NCBI GenBank assembly: GCA_013180625.2
Contig: SNVD02009106.1
Span: 186,001 to 250,000 of the forward strand
DNA length: 64,000 bases
DNA from: Boswellia sacra
Taxonomy: Eukaryota; Streptophyta; Magnoliopsida; Sapindales; Burseraceae
Reading direction: 5' to 3'
The notes under the pieces were generated by a model. That model saw nothing but the letters and a program-made list of their open reading frames with translations, ran no database searches and had not been told where the DNA came from. The position numbers were made by a program, and so were the translations under genes. Of the stretch, positions 23,157 to 32,593 are shown piece by piece (the first letter of the stretch is position 1; each line of letters begins with the position of its first letter).

Positions 23157-24092
23157 GAAAATCTGACATATTTGAAGTTTTTAGGAACTTATGTGTCACA
23201 CTTGAGAGTGAACAAAATAGAAAAATTGGCAGGATTGTGAGAATCATAAGTGATTGTGGAAAGGAGTTCGAAAATACTTCTTATGGAGATTTTTACAAGT
23301 TTCATGGTATACCCTATGAATTCTCAACTCCAAGAGCACCTAAATGGAATAGAGTGGTAGAGACTAAGAACAGGACTATACAGGAGATGGCAAGGGTTAT
23401 GCTGAATTGCAAGAGGCTAATAAAAAGGCTATGGCAGAGGCCATTAGCATAGCCTGCTATATATCCAATAGAATGTTCCTAAGACCAGGAACAATATAGA
23501 CCTCTTATGAAATTTTTAAAGGATGAAAGCCAAATCTCAAATATCTCAATTTTTTTGGATGTAGGTACTTTAGACTCAACGATAGGGAGCAGCTGGGCAA
23601 GTTTGATTCTAAAAGTGATAAGAGAGGGTTTTGTAGGATACTTTACAAACGGCAAAGCTTTTAGAGTTTACAATTTGAGGACTAAAACAATAATGGAATC
23701 TATAAATATGAATTTTGGCGATGCTAATGATTATTCTGTTGATTCACGGGAGGAGCAAATAGTCAGTTTTACAAATGAAAAGAAATTTGAAGTCAACTCT
23801 TGTAGACAGCAAAGAAGTGCTAGCTACGACTGATACAACTACTATAGTCAAGTCAGACAAAAGTAAACCATTAGATAATATTGATCTGGATAGAAATCAA
23901 ATACGAGATATTATTGTTAGAAGAGATCCACCATTTTGGATACAGAAGGCACATCCTACAACATCAATCATTGGGAGTCCAAAAAGTTTAATGAAAACAA
24001 GAAGCAAGGTAAGGAATATGGTAAATCATTCATGTTATGTCTCTTTGGTAGAACCTAAGAATGTTAATGAAGCCTTGAAAGAAGATGTCTAG
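23157..24092 (+). pseudogene. Sirevirus-type copia integrase, C-terminal part
   Basis: From 23157 the plus strand reads KSDIFEVFRNLCV, then IRTIISDCGKEFEN-like sequence as IVRIISDCGKEFEN (catalytic core acidic residue), then GIPYEFSTPRAP and VVETKNRTIQEMARVML (catalytic Glu). Later frames at 23507-24092 carry the variable C-terminal region, including the GSPKSLMKTRSKV block typical of the integrase-RT junction. The N-terminal half of integrase and everything upstream are separated by the element B insertion and lie left of the window. Frameshifts at about 23450 and 23830 confirm decay. Confidence 0.85.
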
Positions 24093-24101
24093 ATTAGTAC
24101 A

Positions 24102-24690
24102 ATGCAAGAAGAATTGAATCAGTTTGAGAGAAATAGAGTATGGATGTTAGTTCCTAGGCCACAAGAAGCAAATGTTATAGGAACTAAATGGATTTTTAGA
24201 AAAAAATTGATAAAAAAGGTGAAGTTGTTAAAAAATAAAGCTATGTTAGTTGCACAAGGTTATACTCAAATTAAAGGCGTTGATTTTGAAGAAATCTTTG
24301 CACCTGTCACTAGACTTGAATCCATTAGGTTGTTGCTTGCCATTGCATGCTTTTTAGGCTTTAAATTGTTTCAAATGGATGTTAAAACAACCTTCTTGAA
24401 TGGCTATCTTAATGAAGAGGCTTATATTAAACAACCCAAAAGATTTGTTGACCCTAAACATCCAGATTTGGGATACAAGCTTCATAAACCATTGTATGAT
24501 TTGAAACAAGCTCCTAGAGCTTGATATGAGAGATTGCCTAGATTCTTGATGCAAATAGGCTACACTCGAGGAAGCAATAATAAGACTTTATTTATTAAAC
24601 ATGCTTATAGTTATTTCATTGTTGCTTAAGTGTACGTTGATGATATTGCCTTCGGTTTCACTAATAAAGTCAAAGCCAAGGCACTTAGAC
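24102..24690 (+). pseudogene. Copia reverse transcriptase with internal deletion
   Basis: The frame 24102-24524 contains VIGTKWIFRKK, AMLVAQGYTQIKGVDFEE, FAPVTRLESIRLLLAIACF, LFQMDVKTTFLNGYLNEE and YDLKQAPRA. A stop replaces the next Trp codon, then VYVDDIAFGFTNK at about 24630 gives the YVDD catalytic site. Sequence jumps from about ten residues after YVDD to the C-terminal PMATNTKL block, so the thumb/connection region (probably a few hundred bp) is deleted near 24685. Inactive. Confidence 0.87.
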
Positions 24691-25404
24691 CCATATGGCT
24701 ACTAACACCAAACTAACAAGAGAAAATGCAGGTAATTATGTTGATTCAAGCATTTATAGGAGCATGATTGGGAGTCTCCTATGCCTAACTGCAAGTAGAC
24801 CAGACATTAGTCTTAGTGTTGGCTTATATAGTCATTTTCAGTCACGTCTAAAGGAATTACATTTATCAACAGTGAATAGAATTATCAAGTATGTTTATGG
24901 AACATCTGAGTTTGGAATATAGTTTACTAAGGACACAAATGTATGTCTTACAAGTTATAGTGATATGGATTGGGCAGGAAACATTAATGATAGGAAAAGC
25001 ACTTTGGGTGTTTGCTTTTACCTTGGCAAGAACTTGGTCTCTTGGCACAGTAAAAAGTAAAATAAGATATCATTATCCACAATAGAGGCTAAATACATAG
25101 CTGCTGGAAGTTGCTAAACTCAATTACTTTGAATGAAACAAATGCTAAATGACTATGGTATTAATCAAGACTTTATAACTTTATTTTGTGATAATACTAG
25201 CATGATTAATATCTCAAAAAATCCAGTTTAATACTTTAGAACTAAGCACATTGATATAAGGCATGACTTTATTGGAGAGCTTGTTGAATCTAAAATAATA
25301 TACACTAAACATATCTCTACAGATGATCAAATAGCTGACTTGTTTACTAAAGCACTTGATGTATTGAGATTTGAAAAACTGATAAAGGCCATTGGCATTT
25401 GTTA
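24691..25404 (+). pseudogene. Copia RNase H
   Basis: Blocks SMIGSLLCLTASRPDISLSV, YSDMDWAGNINDRKSTLGVC and STIEAKYIAAGSC define the copia RNase H, followed by CDNTSMINISKNPV, RTKHIDIRHDFI and DQIADLFTKALDVLRFEKL. The protein ends near 25404. Stops interrupt the frame at about 24920, 25060, 25115 and 25230. Residue order is standard for Ty1/copia, placing this element on the plus strand. Confidence 0.87.
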
Positions 25405-26344
25405 GTTATCTGCATAAAAACTATGTTTAGTTCTGTTATTGATTTCTGCAACATCATTTGCCAATTTTTCAATTTAGGCATGGTTGAGCTACGTTGTTTG
25501 TTTAAATGTGTAGGTAATTTATGTCAAAAAAAGAAAGGGCTACCAATTATGATGTGTGAAAGCTATCCTTAGAGATTAATTTCAATGTATCTCAAAAATA
25601 TGTTGAGATCACCCACTCTAATGGAAGAGGACTACCTCATTTCTTGTGTGAAAGCTACTGTTTTGACAAAAAGATAATTCATGCTGAGATTAATGTTTGT
25701 GTGTGTAAGAAGCATATTATGTTGACCACTCAACTGAATTGAATGCTAAAATTATGAAAATTGATCTTGTTATGAATTTTTACAGCTTTGTTACATGCTT
25801 GGTTTTAAAATGACTTTATAAAGCTCAAATATTTCAGTTATGAAAATGTTAATTGTTTTCAGTTATACCTAGTATAACTTTTGAACAGTGCTTAATGTCA
25901 GACTTAGTTTGATTTTTTGATGAGCTGATATGCCAATAAGTGAGTTAGGTCAATGAAGTTAATTTGAGAGGGAGGTTGTTCAGTGGTGGGAAGATTTTGG
26001 TGATATAAAGCTCTTGATTTATAAGATTTTCAAATGCCTTAATTAATGAAGATTTTCAAAATATTTTATTTATGAAAGAAATTTCAAATTACTATATCTA
26101 ATGTGGTAAAAATTTGTGCAAATAAAGATTTTCTCTTTTGTGGATTTACTCTATTTTGGAAACACAATTTTTTTCAAATTTGAATTCTTAGAATTTGGAT
26201 TGGATTGGGATTATGTGCTGGTTATATACACACTTAGTTATTAGAATTCTTGATTATATCAATCATGCTTTGCATATTCTCTTTCATTATCTTGTCATTA
26301 ACCCTAAAGTGTAGCAGCTGCCAAAATCGTTTCTTTCTCATCAA
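25405..26344 (+). other. Sirevirus spacer between pol and the downstream ORF
   Basis: About 0.9 kb without a coding frame. A purine-rich string, tcaaaaaaagaaagggc, at about 25524-25540 resembles a polypurine tract, which Sireviruses often repeat downstream of RNase H. Nothing else stands out. Confidence 0.4.
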
Positions 26345-26883
26345 CATGGCAAAATCAAAATGCAAAGCTAAACCTGAATCATCAATCGAACTAGAAACAA
26401 CCATTTCTTCATCAGTTTCAGACTCTTCAACCAAAGAGGAATGTAGTCAACATGAGCAACAAGAACCACATGCAGAAAAGGACCCTCAACTGTAAGATAA
26501 TGATTCTCTATAGCAATCTCAAGAACATGAATATGAAGAACCAAAAGAGAATGGACAAGAAAAGGGTGAATTTGAAGAGAATGAAGCTGAATAGTCTCAA
26601 GAGATCAAACCAGACCAGTTGTCAGTAATCATCATCAAGAGAACAAGAATCTCCACCAGTTCCAATGGATCCAGCAATGAGTGAAGATGATGATGTTGTG
26701 CTTGGAGACGTTCAAGATCGTGTTGTTCCTCACAATGAAAAATTTCTCAAACATGAAAATGAGACAAGACATCGCAAATACACATCCAAGCGAGAAGTTT
26801 GAGTGGAAAGACTAGTGAAAGTTGATGACTTTTGGAAATATCAACTGAAAGAAAGAATTGAATCAAGGCACTGGATGAGAATG

Positions 26884-26888
26884 GTAAC
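26884..26888. repeat. Target-site duplication, left copy (GTAAC)
   Basis: GTAAC directly precedes the solo LTR. The right copy at 28886-28890 reads ATAAC, one mismatch. Confidence 0.7.
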
Positions 26889-28885
26889 TATAGACACTAG
26901 ATTTTTTAGGCTTGACGATGAAACACTAATGTGTGATGAGCAATAGAAATGACAGAAGTAGCCTTGAAAGCAAGGTGATTCGAGAAGAAATCAACCACAA
27001 GCTTTGAAAACTGATACATGACTTTGAAAAATCACAGAAATAAATCCAGAAGAAATCTGATGATGACTCATATACCATTGTGAAGCTACAGATGTCTAGG
27101 TTTCACAGAATTTTATGGATTATAAATCTAAGTTGAACTCAAAGAGTTACGCATGATCAATAGATAAAGGTCAGAGAGGACTGCATTACAAATTGAAGAA
27201 ACAAAGGGGTTTGATGGGCCTCCACTGGCCAATGGTGGGGGAACCACTAGCCTAATATCTTACCATTGACCAGCGGTCCTCCCATAGTAGGCCCACTGTC
27301 CCACAACTGGTCAATGGTCCTCCCACAATCGGCTGACAGTCCTTCCCTTATTTTTGAAAATTTCATAAAAATCCTTCCTTTTTGTTTTTTGCTTTCTTTT
27401 TCAACTTTCACCTTTAACTATATAAATCCCCCACCTCCTCATTTTCACTCCAATCCAAAAAACTTCTCTCTCCCCTTATAGGACACACTTGAGAATTTAA
27501 GGAGTCATTTCTAGTTTAAATATTTTTTAGGCGTTCTTATTGCTCCAAATCCGGAAAGAGTACATCTTGAGAGCAGTTTTCTCTTCTTCCTCCTATTTTT
27601 TTCTTTAATTTTCTTGCTTTAGAATAAGCATGTTTAGGTTTGTTTATACTTAAAATAAGTATTACTAGGTTTTTTTTTATGTTTAGAAGCATGATCAGGG
27701 TTTTATATGAACTATTTGATTTGCAAGATGGAAAAACGTGTCGAGGTAAGTCCACTATCATTTCCTTATTTAGAATCATGCTAGGAGTTTATTTTCTTTG
27801 TGAATGCTTAGAAATATGCTTAAGAGCACATGTCTTAGAATTATGCGTAAGAGCACATGATTAGAATCGTATTTAGGAATCAAACTTATGGTTGTTCTTT
27901 TTTTTTAATAGTGCTAGGAAATAGCATAGAATTAGGAAACAATTGTTATGTTTTTTCTTGAATAATTGTCATGCTTTTCTTGATTGATTGGATTGGGATA
28001 GAATAGTCATGTTTGGTATTGATTGATTGAGTTAAGCTAGAAATGCCATGATTTATCACAATTGCTATGAATAGGCTAGAATTGTCATGTTTGTGCTAGA
28101 ATGTCATGATAGAATTATCAAATCTAGATAGAATTGCCATGATCTTAGTTTATGGCCTTGTTTATAATTTTAATTGATTTTGTTATGAATAATTGCCGTG
28201 ACTAGAAATATGATTAGAATGATGCCATAAAGTGGTGGTAAACTCACATTGATGGTGAGGGACTATCATTTAAAATGAATGAATGAATTTATGTATTAGT
28301 ATGCATGAAAATGCTTGATAAACATTGAATAGACTCACGTATGGTGGTAAGGAATTCATTATTTATCAAGTCTCGAATTGATTATTAATATTAAAATTTA
28401 CTTTATTGAGGAATAAATTGATTGTAATCCTATCCCTTATCCTCCATGTTTGAAGGAAATGTAACTCTTTTCTCCTAACCTCTTTCTTTGTATGAATATG
28501 CAACTGTCTTGATTGAAAATCACCTTAAATGTCTTAAAGAAGATAAAATGAATAATATATGCATAAAACAAACAACATTAAGCATATTATATAACAACTT
28601 AAGCTATTCTTATTTGGTATACACTAGTGGAGACCGGATTTATATCCAGGTGGGTTGAATGGCTTGTACCTAACTTTCCAAACCCATCTTTGAAGGGATG
28701 AGGGTAGTCTAGGTCTTGAAGTAAGGAATCAGATTGCCATCATCCATTTTTTAATAAAAAATTGGGTGGCAACTCCATTCTCCAGACATGCCTATGACTT
28801 ATTTGTGTTCCCTTAAGTGTCGAAAGAGGCTTTAACACAGTCTTGTGGTCACAAACGCTCTAGTGGGATAAAAGCCTTGTTCACA
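26889..28885 (+). repeat. Solo LTR of the Tat family, plus orientation (1997 bp)
   Basis: It begins TATAGACACTAG and ends TTCACA, and is the inverted counterpart of the LTRs at 15764-17789 and 21128-23156. It holds the GC-rich island (27215-27345) and a TATA box (aactatataaatcccc, near 27418). It is flanked by GTAAC and ATAAC. The Sirevirus ORF frame is the same on both sides once the LTR and one duplication copy are ignored. No internal retroelement sequence remains, so this is a solo LTR. Confidence 0.88.
27215..27345. repeat. GC-rich repeat island in U3 of the solo LTR
   Basis: Units such as cactggccaatggtggggg, accactagcc, gaccagcggtcctcccata, cactgtcccacaactggtca and atcggctgacagtcc. 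It lies about 75 bp upstream of the TATA box in plus orientation. Confidence 0.65.
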
Positions 28886-28890
28886 ATAAC
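28886..28890. repeat. Target-site duplication, right copy (ATAAC)
   Basis: It matches GTAAC at 26884-26888 with one substitution. Confidence 0.65.
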
Positions 28891-30180
28891 CAATCCCACT
28901 CCACCTATTAAATCACTCATTCAAGAATTCTATGCTAATATCTTGACATCGACTAATGATCCTAGGAGCTTTTGTTAACATAAGGTTTATTATAGGGGTA
29001 AATTGATTAGATTTTCACCCAATATTATCAATCAATTTTATGATATTCCTATTGGCATTCAACATACTGTTGGGAGTGATTTGAATATGAGTGAAGTAAC
29101 TTTTAAGTTAACTAGGACTCGTGATGTTTTTTGGGATCCATGTGATGGCATTGATCAGAAATTCCTGATTTTGAAATGTCGTGTGCTGCATAAGATAACA
29201 CAATACGATTGGTTTCCCTCTACTCATCAAAATAAAGTTAGAGAGGATAGAGCAAAATTTCTCTATTGTCTTGAAACGATTAGGGCTATTAATCTTGGTC
29301 TATGGATGTACAATTACATTATACAGATTAGAACTTATCAGTTATATTCAAAACTGCTTGTGTTTCCTTGTATAGTTCATGCATTGTTGATTCAAAATGG
29401 TATTGAACTTGAGGAAGATGAAATTACAGAGGACATTACTGGTCTCATTAAAAAGGGCTTTTTTACTCGAATTAAGAATGCTTCTGAAAGGGAGGAAATT
29501 CCAAGGAGCCAACCTAGACAAAGAAGAACCCTAAGTCAAAACCAAATGACTGTTGTTAATAATTAGCTTATTTTGATTTCTGCTTCTTTAGCTAATATTG
29601 TGTAGGATATTAAAGACATCGAGGATAAATAGCAAGCTCTTGAGAAGAAACTGAAGCAAAATTCAGTGGTAAAAGTTCAAAGAAAAAGGATAAAATGAAA
29701 AGCAAGAAGAAAGGCAAGAAAGTTGTTGTGGAGTCTTCACACAGTAAAGCATCTCCTTCAAAGTCAATAAGGACAAATGTGAAGCAACCCACTTTCACAC
29801 TAGAGGTCGATCCTGCTCCACGATCATCTCATTTGCATGCCACAAAAGCTATTGAGACTTTAGTTGGTCTCTCACAAAGGATAGAAACAACAGCTGAGAG
29901 ACATGCTTATGAGTTTAGAGAGGTTTACGATGCTATTGCCACCTCAAAAGAAACTACTCCACAAGTCTCTACACCAGCTTAAGTTTCCCCATCCATTATC
30001 GTTAGGAGGTTCAAAACCACTGCTGAGGTCAAAGAAGTGCCCAGGCCAACCACCAAAACTTCCAGTTTGAAAATTATCAAGGCTTCACTGGTTTTTCATC
30101 AGGATTTGAACTCTTTTTATTTTTCTATTATGTTTTGTTTACTTCACTCCTTTAGTTTGGCACTTGTTATGAAACCAATA

Positions 30181-30640
30181 AGGAATAGAACTTATTAGTT
30201 TTGGAGATTTTGGATGGATGTTTTTGTGTTTTTAGGTATTGGGGATTTATGGTTTTGGATATTTTAGTGACGTTTAAACTTGTAGGGATTGGCATTTGAC
30301 TAATTTATTATGCAGGTTTTAATCGTTTTGTTTTGTAGGTTATTTTGCTTTTGAATTAAGGGGGATAATTGATTCATGTGTTGCAATGTTATTTTTAGAA
30401 TTTTGATTTGAGTTTAATTACTTAGTTTTCAAATTGCAATCTGTTAGTGATCTGTGTTTGATAACTTTTTTGTGCAGGTAGTAGAATCAATTACGTTTGT
30501 TATAACTGAATGTTGGTTATTAATATTTTTATGTGCATTTTTGACTAAGCATCTTGCATTCTGTTTGCAGTTGTATTACACTTAAACATACAGGATTTTG
30601 TACTCATAGAAACTTATTAATGTTTTCATCGCAAGATGCC
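30181..30640 (+). other. Sirevirus 3' untranslated region
   Basis: T-rich sequence between the last supported coding blocks and the polypurine tract. Nothing else is identifiable. Confidence 0.45.
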
Positions 30641-30652
30641 AAAGGGAGAGAT
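30641..30652 (+). other. Sirevirus polypurine tract
   Basis: The string aaagggagagat(t) precedes a TG that begins the LTR, the standard placement and composition for a copia PPT. Confidence 0.7.
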
Positions 30653-31749
30653 TGTTGGTGTTAATGTGACATGTGGTAAACTTCATGCATGCGTAATGCA
30701 TGTGATCAATATTTGTTTTGTCAACTTATGATAAAGACATGTGGTTTATTCTTTTTCTTAATGTATTATGATAGATTTATTGTAGGAAAAGAATTGATTA
30801 ATTAAATTGGTTGATTGATTGAAGTGATTATTGAGAGGTTTTACCTTAATTATCAATCACATTTATATTAAGATATTTTTTATAAATACTTATCTTGATT
30901 GATTGATTATCTTAATTGATTGCCAATCACTTACTTAATTAGAATATGTTTGTTAATTGCCTAAATGATTGAGATATACTTGTCTATATTATATGATCTC
31001 TATCCAATCATCTCATTTAGATTTTGCAAGGAATTGATGAGATTATATTTGATGATTACATGGTTTATATAGCTATTTAAGTAGCTTATATAAGGAACAT
31101 GCATTCAAAGGCTTTATGAGAGCGCAGAATTGAAATAATCATTTGAGTGTGTTGTTTTCTTTGTTTTCCATTGTAAAAGCTTTATGCTTGAGTGAGTTAA
31201 AATTGTGTAAGGCTCATATGTGTTGAGTATGTACACAGATCTAATTTTTAAGTGTTATTGAGTCATATAAGCTTAAGTGAGTTGAGTGATTGCATGAATC
31301 TATAACAATTATGTTAGTTATTTCTGACGAAACAAGTGTAGTTAAGTCAGTCATATATATGAAGTGTAACATCAGAACAGTGTGCAGAGAATTATGGCTG
31401 TGATCGAGGTTGATCAAATTTGCATATATTAGGTTAGTGACTGAGCGAGTGTCTACTACTGTAAAGAGTCTTAAGTCGAGTGTAAACACATACAGTATAC
31501 TGGATTATAACTCTTGTTGCTTGTGGATGTAGGCTGGTTTATAACTGAACCACAAAAATTATTCTATTTCATTTTACTTTACTGTTTTCAGTTCAAGTAT
31601 TATTAACTATCCATACTGCAAAAACTAATAGTAATCGGAGAAAGCATTCTATGGAAATGAATGTGTTGTTCTTATATTGGGATAATAGTTATAAACTCTA
31701 TACATAACCCATTTAAATTCTTGTTTTATTTTGAATTATGTCTAACACA
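30653..31749 (+). repeat. Sirevirus 3' LTR (about 1097 bp)
   Basis: It begins TGTTGGTGTTAATG right after the polypurine tract and ends at ...TCTAACACA, so it has TG...CA termini. The 5' LTR is outside the window, so the right end is judged from the terminus and a change in sequence character. The 5-bp target duplication cannot be checked here. Confidence 0.6.
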
Positions 31750-32337
31750 TGTTGATTGGGTCGTTTTGCATGCTTCTTCTATTTCTTTTATTTTTTAACG
31801 AATCATAATACAAAACCACCACCCAAAAGCGTGTGTGTTCATTTAGAATTCATTTCAATTATCTGCAAAAATTTTTAAGCTTTGGCTATGGGTATGAATG
31901 TGACATCCAAATAGTTACAAGGAATTCCAAATTTTATAAGAAGTAAAATAATTTAAGATAGGAGAAGATAAGGATATTATTGGAATATGAAAGAGTGCAA
32001 AGAGTAGCAGTTACATGATTAAATTGTACTTATGGTTGTAGAAAGAAATAAGATGTTCAAAGTAATTTTTAATGGATGCAAATAACCTTACCGTATAGTT
32101 TTTTTTTAAATTATTGTCAATTATTATTTCTTAAATTTTTTTATTATAATTTAAAATTTCTATTAATAATATAAAGTATTTTTTAATTATTGTTAAGTGT
32201 TTTCTTTTAAATTATTGTCAATTTCTTTAAATTTATATTAGTAATAAAATAAATTTTTTAAAACATGTAAAAAATTTAAAAAAGTGAAAAAAAATTACAT
32301 AAATAACTAACATTTATTTTGATATAAAAAATAAAAA
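31750..32337. other. Intergenic, no recognised feature
   Basis: AT-rich DNA to the right of the retrotransposon stack. No gene or repeat can be supported. Confidence 0.4.
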
Positions 32338-32455
32338 CGAGGTGGCCTGGCCTGACCAAGCGTGCAGATCGGCCTGGCTTAGCTTGCCCTCGGGGCAAGG
32401 CCGGGGCCCATTAAAAGAAAGCCCGGCCCAGCCCTTGCCACCTGTGGAATGAGTC
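32338..32455. other. GC-rich segment with ggcctg/ggcccggcc motifs
   Basis: An isolated GC-rich run (gaggtggcctggcctgacca, ctcggggcaaggccggggcc, agcccggcccagccc) in AT-rich DNA. Such strings occur in plant transposon subterminal regions. The nature of this one is unclear. Confidence 0.4.
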
Positions 32456-32518
32456 ATATGCTTTTATAGCATCATTCGTGGCAACATTTGCTTAAAGCTG
32501 TACATATGATTTCACAGT

Positions 32519-32544
32519 TTATTATTATTATTATTATTATTATT
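32519..32544. repeat. (ATT)n microsatellite
   Basis: About eight to nine tandem ATT units. Confidence 0.9.
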
Positions 32545-32581
32545 TTAACCAAAAGTTGCGAAACGATTAGCGGCAAATATA

Positions 32582-32593
32582 TTTCTTGTAGTG
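32582..32593 (-). mobile_element. Possible CACTA transposon terminus
   Basis: TTTCTTGTAGTG is the reverse complement of CACTACAAGAAA, the terminal inverted repeat motif of plant En/Spm (CACTA) transposons. The sequence to the left (gcgaaacgattagcggcaaa) has the look of CACTA subterminal DNA. I did not find the opposite end, so this may be a truncated non-autonomous copy or chance. Confidence 0.4.

Larger units (their letters stand above)
26345..30180 (+). pseudogene. Sirevirus env-position ORF with plant transposon protein domain (PF20167-like), split by solo LTR
   Basis: The ORF appears to start at 26345 (MAKSKCKAKPES...), with a Ser/Glu/Gln-rich acidic N-terminus. It is interrupted at 26889-28885 by a solo LTR and resumes at 28889. 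The main conserved region, 28900-29470, has SLIQEFYANI, then KLIRFSPNIINQFYDIP, WFPSTHQNKVREDRAKFLYC and LLVFPCIVHALLIQNGIEL. These blocks resemble 'putative plant transposon protein' (PF20167), common in plant retroelements. A Lys-rich segment and a possible short coiled coil (IKDIEDK, QALEKKLKQ) follow, then 29695-29982 with a basic start. Hydrophobic codon stretches near 30105-30180 might be the membrane segments expected for an env-like protein, but they are not open. Role unknown. Confidence 0.65.
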
